From Gemmatimonadota bacterium (lineage in GTDB: Bacteria; Gemmatimonadota; Gemmatimonadetes; Palauibacterales; KS3-K002): 41,824 nt of DNA. The translations under genes and the position numbers were made by a program. Under the pieces are notes generated by a model. The model searched no databases, was not told where the DNA came from, and saw only the letters and a program-made list of their open reading frames with translations. The DNA is taken from contig JACQVD010000169.1 in NCBI GenBank assembly GCA_016209945.1, positions 1-41,824 of the forward strand, given 5' to 3'. Shown piece by piece: positions 15,671 to 23,650 of the stretch (position 1 is the first letter of the stretch; each line of letters starts with the position of its first letter).

Positions 15671-15699
15671 TGGGGCGACCGCCCTTTGCGGTCGCCCCA
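15671..15699. terminator. Hairpin between convergent peptide B and xerD
   Basis: Perfect 12-bp stem TGGGGCGACCGC / GCGGTCGCCCCA with loop CCTTT; stem core identical to the hairpin after peptide A. Confidence 0.65.
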
Positions 15700-15707
15700 G
15701 GCCCGGC

Positions 15708-16628
15708 TCAGGCTCTCGGGTGATACTTCCGATGGATCTCCGCCAGGTACTCGCGATCGACCTGCGTGTACAGCTGCGTTGTGGAGATGTCGGCGTGTCC
15801 CAGCATCTCCTGAACCGCGGCCAGGTCCGCGCCGCCCTGTAGGAGGTGTGTGGCAAAGGTGTGGCGCAGGGTGTGTGGCGTGACGCGCTTCGCGATCCCG
15901 GCAGCCCGCACGTGCTTGCGGATGACCTTCCACGCGCCCATACGGCTCAGGGGCCGGCCCGCCGCGCTCAGGAAGACCACACCCTTTCCCTCTCCGTCGT
16001 CGAGCTGCGGGCGCGTGTCCCGGAGGTAGAGCCGCAGCGATTCCGCTGCCCGGCCCCCCAAGGGGATACCCCGCCGCTTCTCGCCCTTCCCCGTCACCGT
16101 CAGAAAGCGCTCCTCCAGGTCGAGGTCTTGGAGCCGAAGTGTGATGAGCTCGCTGATCCGAACCCCGGTAGCGTACGCCAGCTCAAGGAGCGCCCGGTCG
16201 CGGAGCGCGAGCGGATGCCCGAGGTCGGGCGCGGCCAGGAGCCGCTCAACCTCCGGGAGCGAGAGCACCGCCGGGAGCCGCCGCCACGTGCGCGGGCTCT
16301 CGATCCGCTCGCTCGGATCGGCCGCTAGGAGATTCTCCGAGACGAGAGACCCGAAGTACGAGCGCATGGCGGCCACGTTCCTTCGAATGCTCGTCGCCTG
16401 GAGCCCTTGCGATTTGAGCCAGAAGACGTACTCCCGCAGGTCCTGTGGCCGCACGTCCCGCGGCGAACCCGCACCGCGCGCCCGCAGGAAGTGGACCAGT
16501 CGCCTGACGTCGGAGGTGTATGCCAGCACGGTGCGGGGAGAGAGCCCGCGTTCCAACGCGAGGAAATCACGATACGGCTCCACATGAAACGCGCGGAGGC
16601 CGGGATCCGTGGCGAGCGGTCGCGCCAT
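15708..16628 (-). CDS. xerD: Tyrosine recombinase XerD-like
   Basis: YATGVRISELITLRLQDLDL, HTLRHTFATHLLQGGADLAAVQEMLGHADISTTQLYTQV; full-length 306 aa with N-terminal core-binding domain. Confidence 0.85.
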   Translation of the reverse strand: MARPLATDPGLRAFHVEPYRDFLALERGLSPRTVLAYTSDVRRLVHFLRARGAGSPRDVRPQDLREYVFWLKSQGLQATSIRRNVAAMRSYFGSLVSENLLAADPSERIESPRTWRRLPAVLSLPEVERLLAAPDLGHPLALRDRALLELAYATGVRISELITLRLQDLDLEERFLTVTGKGEKRRGIPLGGRAAESLRLYLRDTRPQLDDGEGKGVVFLSAAGRPLSRMGAWKVIRKHVRAAGIAKRVTPHTLRHTFATHLLQGGADLAAVQEMLGHADISTTQLYTQVDREYLAEIHRKYHPRA

Positions 16629-16631
16629 CCT

Positions 16632-17285
16632 TCAGATCTCCTTGCCCTCTCCCGCCGCGTGCCCGACGGGTCGCCGGCGCGTGCGCCACCACACCCAAAC
16701 GACGACGAGCGCGACCGTGAGCGCGGCGACCGCCAGCAAGCGATTGACCGACGCGAACGCCCGCAGGATGAGTCCCCAGTTCTTCCCCAGCAGGGTCCCC
16801 AGCGCAATGAGAGCGCCGTACCACACGCCCGAAGCGACCGCTATGGGGAGCAGGCTGCGGCGCGGTCGAAGATGAGCGACCCCCGCGAACACAGGAACGA
16901 GCGCCCGAAAGCCGGGGACGAACCGGCTGACGAAGATGATCCTGGGGCCGTGGACGGCGTACAGGCGCTCCAGTTTCCGGAGCTGGCGGGGTCGCAGGAG
17001 AAAGCGGCCCGTCCGCGTCCCGAAGAACGCGCGGCCGTACTTGCGGGCCAAGAGGTACACGGAGAACGAGCCCGCCACGTTGAGGACCCAGGTGCTGAGG
17101 AAGACGCCCGAGACCGTCGCGCGACCCTGCGCGGCGAGGAACGCCCCGAACAGAACGAACGTGTCGGCGGGGACCGGTGGGACGACGTTCTCGATCGCGG
17201 CGCCGAGCCCTAGCGCTACGTAGAGCCAGATCGGGGCGAGCGCCCCGAGGACGTCCAGAATGGAGTCGATCACGAGAGCCGTCAC
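16632..17285 (-). CDS. DedA family (VTT domain) membrane protein
   Basis: IENVVPPVPADTFVLFGAFLA, FVSRFVPGFRALVPVFAGVA; probable GTG start overlapping the ispF stop. Confidence 0.85.
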   Translation of the reverse strand: MTALVIDSILDVLGALAPIWLYVALGLGAAIENVVPPVPADTFVLFGAFLAAQGRATVSGVFLSTWVLNVAGSFSVYLLARKYGRAFFGTRTGRFLLRPRQLRKLERLYAVHGPRIIFVSRFVPGFRALVPVFAGVAHLRPRRSLLPIAVASGVWYGALIALGTLLGKNWGLILRAFASVNRLLAVAALTVALVVVWVWWRTRRRPVGHAAGEGKEI

Positions 17286-17779
17286 GCCCCCGGTGCGGAA
17301 CGGGCGTGGGCAACTTCGATGCACGCCACGGCGAACGCCGCCACCCCCGCCCCGCGACCCAGCGCCCCCAGCCCCTCCGGCGTTGTCGCCTTCACCGAGA
17401 CCGCATCCACATCCACGTTCAAGATCGGCGCCAGGACCTGTCGCATCCGTAGCACGTGGGAAGCGAGTCTCGGTGCCTGCGCGATCACGGTGATGTCGGC
17501 GTTCACCACCCGATAGCCGCGCTCCCCCAGAAGCCCGACGGCGCTGCGAAGGAACTCCAGGGAGTCGAGATCCTTCCAGCGCGGATCCGTCTCGGGGAAA
17601 TGCGTTCCCAGATCGCCGAGCGCGGCCGCACCCAGGAGCGCATCCGTCAGCGCGTGCACGACGACGTCCGCGTCCGAGTGGCCCACGAGGCCCTTCTCGT
17701 ACGGGATGTGCACGCCTCCGAGAACGAGACGACGCCCCTCGCCGAAGGCGTGCACGTCGTATCCGACCCCGACGCGCAT
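17282..17779 (-). CDS. ispF: 2-C-methyl-D-erythritol 2,4-cyclodiphosphate synthase
   Basis: MRVGVGYDVHAFGEGRRLVLGGVHIP, GHSDADVVVHALTDALLGAAALGDLGTHFP, SVKATTPEGLGALGRGAGVAAFAV. Confidence 0.95.
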   Translation of the reverse strand: MRVGVGYDVHAFGEGRRLVLGGVHIPYEKGLVGHSDADVVVHALTDALLGAAALGDLGTHFPETDPRWKDLDSLEFLRSAVGLLGERGYRVVNADITVIAQAPRLASHVLRMRQVLAPILNVDVDAVSVKATTPEGLGALGRGAGVAAFAVACIEVAHARSAPGA

Positions 17780-17783
17780 CGGC

Positions 17784-18188
17784 TCAGCCCGCAGCTCTCA
17801 CGCCCAGGATGCGGAGCGCCAGGTGGGCAGCGTTCTTGGCGTTTCCGATCCCGACACACGCCACGGGGACGCCCGCCGGCATCTGCACGGTGGAGAGGAG
17901 TGCGTCGATCCCGGCCAGCGGGCCTGAGGGCACCGGCACCCCGATCACCGGGAGGTCGGTGCGCGAGGCCACAAAACCCGGGAGCGCCGCCGAGAGGCCC
18001 GCCCCGCAGATGATGACGCCGTACCCCTTCTCCTTCGCCGTCCGTGCGAGCTCGGCGGTCTGCTCCGGCTGGCGATGGGCGCTCGACACCTGAAGGTGAG
18101 CCTCCACGCCACTCTCGCGGAGCACCTCCAGGGCCGGCTCCAGCGTCGGGCGATCCGATTCGGAACCCACAAGGATCAGAACCTTCAT
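17784..18188 (-). CDS. purE: PurE-like AIR carboxylase family protein
   Basis: MKVLILVGSESDRPTLEPALEVL, VSSAHRQPEQTAEL, LPVIGVPVPSGPLAGIDALLSTVQMPAGVPVACVGIG. Confidence 0.8.
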   Translation of the reverse strand: MKVLILVGSESDRPTLEPALEVLRESGVEAHLQVSSAHRQPEQTAELARTAKEKGYGVIICGAGLSAALPGFVASRTDLPVIGVPVPSGPLAGIDALLSTVQMPAGVPVACVGIGNAKNAAHLALRILGVRAAG

Positions 18189-18249
18189 GCGGGGCACCCC
18201 CTGCTCTGGGCCGAGGCGTTCGGTTTACGTGTTATCGGCGGGGACCACC

Positions 18250-18280
18250 AAAAAAGCCCGGAGAAACGCGCTCACCGGGC
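18250..18280 (-). terminator. Intrinsic terminator downstream of mqnC
   Basis: On minus strand GCCCGG-N13-CCGGGC-TTTTTT. Confidence 0.75.
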
Positions 18281-18363
18281 CGGAACCCTCTCCCTGGAGA
18301 CGACCTACACGAGAGCATATCCTCGGCTTCGGCACCGGCACAAGGGCCCACTGTCCATCGCGC

Positions 18364-19464
18364 TCAGGTCCTGCGCCTCTCGCACGCCCGGCATGTGCAG
18401 ACCGTAGGGTCGGCACCGTCCGGGATCATTCGGTAGTCCTGGTACCGCCGGACAGGCTTGAACCCCGCGTCCTCGATGAGTCTACGGATCTCGGCTTCCG
18501 GCATGATGTAGTTCGTCCCCGCCGCCGAGACGACGTTCTCCTCGATCATGAGCGAGCCGAAGTCGTTGCACCCGAATCGGAGCGCCACCTGGGCAACCTT
18601 CGGCCCCTGCGTGACGTACGAGACCTGGAAGTTGGAAACGTTGTCGAGAAGGATTCGCGCCACGGCCACGGTCCGCAGGTAGTCCACACCCGTGGCCTCG
18701 GGGATGTGAGCGAGTTCCGTGCCGCGGGGCTGGAACGACCAGGCGATAAAAGCGGTGAAGCCGGCCGTGCGCGCCTGAAGGGACCGGACGCGCAAGATGT
18801 GCTCGATGCGATCTCCCGCCGTTTCGCCCACGCCGTACATCATCGTGGCCGTCGTGAGCATCCCGAGCCCGTGCGCCGCCTCGTGGATCTCGAGCCAGCG
18901 GTCCGTCCCGATCTTCTTCGGCGCGATCCGATCCCGCACACGGTCTACGAGGATCTCGGCTCCCGCACCCGGCATCGAGTCCAAACCGGCGGCATGCAGA
19001 ATCCGCAGGGTCTCTTCCACGGAGAGCCTGTGGATGCGGGCGATGAGGTCGATCTCGGAGGCGCTGAACCCGTGGACGTGGATCGGGTGGTAGCGCTTGA
19101 TGGTCTGGAGCAGACCCACGTACCAGTCGAGCTTCAGGTAGGGATTGTGCCCGCCCTGCATGAGGATCTGCACGGCGCCCAGCGCCTTCGCCTCATCGAT
19201 CTTCTGCCCGATCTCCTCATATGAGAGGACGTACCCTTCGGGGTGCTTGGGCCGGCGGTAGAACGCACAGAACTTGCAATCGGTGACGCAGATGTTCGTG
19301 TAGTTGATGTTGCGGTCCACGATGTACGTGACGACGCCAGCGGGGTGCTGCCGCTCGCGGACTTCGTCGGCATAGGTGCCCAGCTCGAGGAGCGGGGCTC
19401 GGAGATACAGATCGAGGGCGTCCTCGAGCTCGCCCCTCGGGATCTCGACCGCGAGGGTCGCCAT
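18364..19464 (-). CDS. mqnC: Cyclic dehypoxanthinyl futalosine synthase (radical SAM)
   Basis: NYTNICVTDCKFCAFYR (CxxxCxxC), LMQGGHNPYLKLDWYVGLLQTIKRYHPIHVHGFSASEI; start MATLAVEIPRG within the longer ORF. Confidence 0.92.
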   Translation of the reverse strand: MATLAVEIPRGELEDALDLYLRAPLLELGTYADEVRERQHPAGVVTYIVDRNINYTNICVTDCKFCAFYRRPKHPEGYVLSYEEIGQKIDEAKALGAVQILMQGGHNPYLKLDWYVGLLQTIKRYHPIHVHGFSASEIDLIARIHRLSVEETLRILHAAGLDSMPGAGAEILVDRVRDRIAPKKIGTDRWLEIHEAAHGLGMLTTATMMYGVGETAGDRIEHILRVRSLQARTAGFTAFIAWSFQPRGTELAHIPEATGVDYLRTVAVARILLDNVSNFQVSYVTQGPKVAQVALRFGCNDFGSLMIEENVVSAAGTNYIMPEAEIRRLIEDAGFKPVRRYQDYRMIPDGADPTVCTCRACERRRT

Positions 19465-19466
19465 CG

Positions 19467-20627
19467 TCAGTCGAACTCGCGCATCGGGCGGTACAGGGCG
19501 TCGCGCTCCACCGGGCGCTTCCCCGCCTCTCGGATGAGCCGGACCATCTCGTCGTACGGGAGCCCCACAGGCGTCCGCGCGCCGGCGGCATGCGTGATCT
19601 TCTCCAGCACGACCGTCCCCTCGACGTCGTCCACGCCGAAGTGGAGGGACACCTGCGAGATCTTCGGGGTGACCATGATCCAGTGGGTCTTGATGTGACC
19701 GAAGTTGTCGAGGAGGAGCCGGCCCACGCCGAGGTTCTTCAGGTCGTCGAACCCCGTGGTGGCGGTGCCTTCGCGCCCGAGGCGACGGCCGAGCTCGTTG
19801 TGGTCGGGGTGGTACGCCAGCGGGATGTAGGTGAGGAAGCCGCCCGTCTCGTCCTGGAGTTCGCGCAGGCGGAGGATGTGCTCCACGCGGTCCTCGTAGG
19901 TCTCCACGTGCCCGTACAGGAGGGTGCAGTTGGAGGGGATCCCCAGGCAGTGGGCCTCCCGGTGGATGCGGAGCCACTCCTCCGCCGCGAGCTTTTTCTC
20001 GGCGATCTCTCTCCGGACCGCCGGGCCGAAGACCTCCGCGCCGCCGCCCGGCAGCGAGTCCACACCTGCCTGCTTCATCTCCTGGAGGACCTGGAGCGTC
20101 GTCATCCCTTCGATCCGGGCCAGGTGCGCGATCTCGACGGCGGTGAGCGCCTTGATGTGGACCGTGGGATGCCGCTCCTTCAACCCGCGGAAGAGGTCGA
20201 GGTAGTACTGGAGCCGAAGCTTCTGATGCAGACCGCCCACGATGTGGAACTCGCGCGTTCCGATCTCGCGGGCCTCCTCCGCCTCGGCGAACGCTTCGTC
20301 CAGGCTCATGGTGTACGCGCCCGGCGCTGTGGGGCTCACTCCGTACGAGCAGAAGACGCACACCTTGTTGAGGACGCACACGTTGGTGGGGTTCAGGTGC
20401 TGGTTGGCGACGAAGAAGACGCGGTCCCCGTTCTTCCGCCGGTTCACCCGGTCGGCAAGCGCCCCCACCGTGAGCAGGTCGCGGGTGCGAAAGAGAGCTA
20501 CGCCATCCCCGAGGGAGAGACGCTCCCCGGCCTCCACTTTCTCCACGATCGGCACCAGTGCGGGGTCCCGCGGCCGGATACGGACCCCCTGGTCCATGGC
20601 CATGCGGCTGGATGCGCTCTGGAGCAT
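19467..20627 (-). CDS. mqnE: Aminofutalosine synthase (radical SAM)
   Basis: NQHLNPTNVCVLNKVCVFCSYGV, REFHIVGGLHQKLRLQYYLDLFRGLKERHPTVHIKALTAVEI. Confidence 0.92.
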   Translation of the reverse strand: MLQSASSRMAMDQGVRIRPRDPALVPIVEKVEAGERLSLGDGVALFRTRDLLTVGALADRVNRRKNGDRVFFVANQHLNPTNVCVLNKVCVFCSYGVSPTAPGAYTMSLDEAFAEAEEAREIGTREFHIVGGLHQKLRLQYYLDLFRGLKERHPTVHIKALTAVEIAHLARIEGMTTLQVLQEMKQAGVDSLPGGGAEVFGPAVRREIAEKKLAAEEWLRIHREAHCLGIPSNCTLLYGHVETYEDRVEHILRLRELQDETGGFLTYIPLAYHPDHNELGRRLGREGTATTGFDDLKNLGVGRLLLDNFGHIKTHWIMVTPKISQVSLHFGVDDVEGTVVLEKITHAAGARTPVGLPYDEMVRLIREAGKRPVERDALYRPMREFD

Positions 20628-20740
20628 GTCCACGCCGGTTGAATGTTCTGGCTGACGGAAGCCCCGCGTGCAATCTAGAAGGGCCCGAGGGGACACGCCA
20701 CCCGATTGCGGCCCGACACCCGGCGGGTAGCTTTGCCGCC

Positions 20741-21508
20741 ATGCCGAACGGCACGCTCCGAGTGGGGACCTCAGGCTACGCGTACCCGCAATGGAAGGGG
20801 GCGTTCTACCCGAGAGATCTTCCCGCGTCCGATTTCCTGCGGTTCTACGCCGAACGGCTCTCCAGCGTCGAGCTCAACAACACGTTCTACCGCTTCCCCG
20901 CCGAGGCGCTGCTCGACGGGTGGCGCGCGAGCACGCCCGACGGCTTCTGCTTCGCCGTCAAAGCGCACCAGAAGATCACGCATCAGGGGCGCCTGAAGGG
21001 GGTCGAGGAGTTCACACGCGACTTTGTGGAGCGGTGCACGGTGTTGGGTCAAAAGCTGGGGCCCATCCTCTTCCAGCTTCCTCCGTACCTCAGACGGGAC
21101 GACGAGCGCCTCGCGGGCTTCCTCGCGTCGTCGCCGCGCGGCTTCCGCTACACAGTCGAGTTCCGGCACGAGAGCTGGTTCGACGAGCCGATCTTCCAGA
21201 GGCTCCGCGAGGCGAACGTGGCGCTGTGCATCGCGGAGATGGAGGAGGGGGCCGCTCCTCCCAGAATGGCCACGGCCGACTTCTGCTACCTGCGGCTTCG
21301 CAAGGAAGCGTACGAGCCGCGGGAACTGCGGGAGTGGCGCGCCTGGATTGATGAGCAGCTGTCGGGCGGCCGCGACATCTTCGCCTACCTCAAGCACGAC
21401 GAGGAGGGCGGATCGCCCGAGCTCGCCTTGAGGTTGCTGGAAGCCCGCGGCGCAGACCGGGCGAAGCGGAGGCAGCCGCGCGCCGGTGCCGGACGCCGGA
21501 AGCGCTAG
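20741..21508 (+). CDS. DUF72 domain-containing protein
   Basis: LRVGTSGYAYPQWKGAFYP, SSVELNNTFYRFP, FCFAVKAHQKITH, ILFQLPP, VEFRHESWF. Confidence 0.9.
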   Translation: MPNGTLRVGTSGYAYPQWKGAFYPRDLPASDFLRFYAERLSSVELNNTFYRFPAEALLDGWRASTPDGFCFAVKAHQKITHQGRLKGVEEFTRDFVERCTVLGQKLGPILFQLPPYLRRDDERLAGFLASSPRGFRYTVEFRHESWFDEPIFQRLREANVALCIAEMEEGAAPPRMATADFCYLRLRKEAYEPRELREWRAWIDEQLSGGRDIFAYLKHDEEGGSPELALRLLEARGADRAKRRQPRAGAGRRKR

Positions 21509-21523
21509 CCCCACCGGTCGGGA

Positions 21524-22309
21524 CTACCGTGGTCCGGTCTGGCGGAGCCTCGCAAGGTAGCCCCGAATCCGCCGGGCGTTCGTCCCGAGATCGCTCCGGC
21601 CGACCCGGGAGACCGAGCGAACGTCGATGCGGCTCCCGCCGTCGGCCGGCGTAATGCGGATGACGAGGTCGTCCTTGAAACCGAACCAGAACGTGGTGGC
21701 GGTCGCTTCCATCGTCCCCTCAGCCGCGTTCGCGTCCACGATCTCCCACTCCATCTCACGCGCCGCCGCGAGCGCGCGCTCGAAAGCCTGCGACGGAGGC
21801 ACGTCGAGGACGAGGGGGACGATGTCCGGGTAGGCCGCCTTCTGCTGCGCGGCGATCTCGGGGCCGCCGTACTCCACGGGATTTCGGGCATCCCTGCGCA
21901 GCGGGAGGATCGCCACGAAGGCGGGTGGGCTCTCCATGTCAGTCGTGATGTCGTGAATCGGAGGGACCCGCCGGGCCGTTTGCCGCCAGTTCCACGGCAC
22001 GACCACGACGACCGTCCCGAGGATGACCCCGAGTCCTGCCGACACGAACGCGCGACCGTGGCCCGCGGAGCGCGTGAGCGCGAGGGCCGCGAGGCCGAGC
22101 AGCGACAGGATCGCCGCGGCAAGGCCACCGTAGGCGCCCCACGTCAGGACCGAAAAGGCCCTCCGGAGGTCCCACCACTCCCAGCGGTATCCGGGTCCGC
22201 CGGCCATCACGACGAGCAGCGAGAGCGCGGCCAGCGCGAGACCGAGAACCGCTACGGCCCGCGCGACGCGTTTTGCGGTGTTCGAGCCCAGCGAGGCGCT
22301 CCCTTCCAT
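21524..22309 (-). CDS. DUF1499-like membrane protein
   Basis: Three predicted N-terminal TM stretches followed by QAFERALAAAREMEWEIVDANAAEGTMEATATTFWFGFKDDLVIRITPADGGSRIDVRSVSRVGRSDLGTNARRI. Confidence 0.75.
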   Translation of the reverse strand: MEGSASLGSNTAKRVARAVAVLGLALAALSLLVVMAGGPGYRWEWWDLRRAFSVLTWGAYGGLAAAILSLLGLAALALTRSAGHGRAFVSAGLGVILGTVVVVVPWNWRQTARRVPPIHDITTDMESPPAFVAILPLRRDARNPVEYGGPEIAAQQKAAYPDIVPLVLDVPPSQAFERALAAAREMEWEIVDANAAEGTMEATATTFWFGFKDDLVIRITPADGGSRIDVRSVSRVGRSDLGTNARRIRGYLARLRQTGPR

Positions 22310-22325
22310 AGGTCCTCCCTCTGTT

Positions 22326-22572
22326 TCAGCGGCCGGCGAAGACCGCCCTCGCCATCGGGATGGTGGCCTTGACGGCGCCGTACAGCACGACGGCCAGCAC
22401 GATAGGGAGCACGATTCGGAGAAGCCAGAGCCAGATCCGCCCTCCGAGGCGATGTAGGAGAACCTCCAGAGGTTGCCGAGCCCGATGGCCGAACCCACCG
22501 CGGCGAGGACGAAGCCGAGTGGGCTCTTCCAGGTTTCGCGCTCCAGACCCAGAGCAACCTCCGGTCAAAATC
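22326..22572 (-). pseudogene. Remnant of sodium:neurotransmitter symporter (SNF) family transporter with large internal deletion
   Basis: Minus-strand frame reads RETWKSPLGFVLAAVGSAIGLGNLWRFSYIASEGG (SNF N-terminal signature), then shifts frame into a hydrophobic tail RIWLWLLRIVLPIVLAVVLYGAVKATIPMARAVFAGR*. Confidence 0.75.
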
Positions 22573-22753
22573 GGGCGCCAAGGTAGACGAACCTTAACCC
22601 GTTGTCACGGGCCGTCGGGCGCGGTAGCGTGCCTCGCATGCTCTTCAGGCTGGCCCTGCTTTTCGTCGGCGTCCCGCTTCTCGGGTGAGCGCCCGCTTGG
22701 CGGCCGGCGATCGGCCGGGCTAGATTCGCCAGCAGGCTCGACCAGCGGGCATC

Positions 22754-23638
22754 ATGCGACGAGGAAACGCGGTGCGTGGCGAGGCGGCCAGGAGCGTGCG
22801 CCCCGATCCGGACGTCGTCATCCGACCGCTCCGGTCGTACGACGAGTATCAGGCGTGCGTCGCGCTCCAGAAGGAGACGTGGGGCGAACACTTCACGGAG
22901 TGCGTCCCCGCGGCGATCCTCCTGGTGGGCCAGAAGATCGGCGGTGTCACCGCCGGGGCCTTCGACGCGCACGGGCGCCTCCTCGGATTCGTGTTCGGCC
23001 TCACGGGAGTGATGGACGGCCGGCTCGTCCACTGGTCCGACATGCTGGCGGTCCGCGAGGAGGCGCGAGGGTTGGGGATCGGAAAGAGGCTCAAGGCCTA
23101 CCAGCGAGAGCGACTGCTCGAGCTCGGCGTTGAGCTGGCGTACTGGACCTTTGACCCGCTCGTGGCCCGGAACGCTCACCTCAACCTGAACCGCTTGGGC
23201 GCCGAGATCGCGGACTATCTCCCCGACATGTACGGCCCCGACACGCAAAGCGAGCTCCACAGCGGCCTCGGCACCGACCGGTTCCTCATCGTGTGGAGGA
23301 TGCGTGACGAGCGCGTGGCGCGCGCACTTTCCGGAGAGCGGGCAGCGGACCCCGCACCCTTCGGAGACTCCCCGATCGTGAACTCGCGCGTCGGCGCGGA
23401 AGGACAGCCGGTCCCCGTCCAGCGCGACCTTCCGGCGAGCGATGCAGTACGCGTCGAGATCCCGTCCGACATCCACGCGGTGAAGGCCGCCAACCCCGCG
23501 CTCGCCGCAGAGTGGCGCGCGACCACCCGCCGCGCGTTCCTCGAATACTTGAAGCGCGGGTACAGGGTCGAGACCTTCCACTGCGATCCTCGCATGGGCC
23601 GCTGCTTCTACGGCCTCGCCCGGGACCCGCAACCGTAG
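22754..23638 (+). CDS. GNAT-superfamily acyltransferase, COG3375-like
   Basis: VIRPLRSYDEYQACVALQKETWGEHFTECVPAAILLVGQKIGG … DMLAVREEARGLGIGKRLKAYQRERLLELGVELAYWTFDPLVARNAHLNLNRLG. Confidence 0.8.
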   Translation: MRRGNAVRGEAARSVRPDPDVVIRPLRSYDEYQACVALQKETWGEHFTECVPAAILLVGQKIGGVTAGAFDAHGRLLGFVFGLTGVMDGRLVHWSDMLAVREEARGLGIGKRLKAYQRERLLELGVELAYWTFDPLVARNAHLNLNRLGAEIADYLPDMYGPDTQSELHSGLGTDRFLIVWRMRDERVARALSGERAADPAPFGDSPIVNSRVGAEGQPVPVQRDLPASDAVRVEIPSDIHAVKAANPALAAEWRATTRRAFLEYLKRGYRVETFHCDPRMGRCFYGLARDPQP

Positions 23639-23650
23639 GAAGGGAGACCT

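Noticed and set aside
15455-16628. Integron-like cassette system (duplicated small ORF with hairpins next to a tyrosine recombinase)
   Set aside because: The recombinase looks like ordinary XerD in convergent orientation, and no convincing attC R/L core sites were found around the hairpins.
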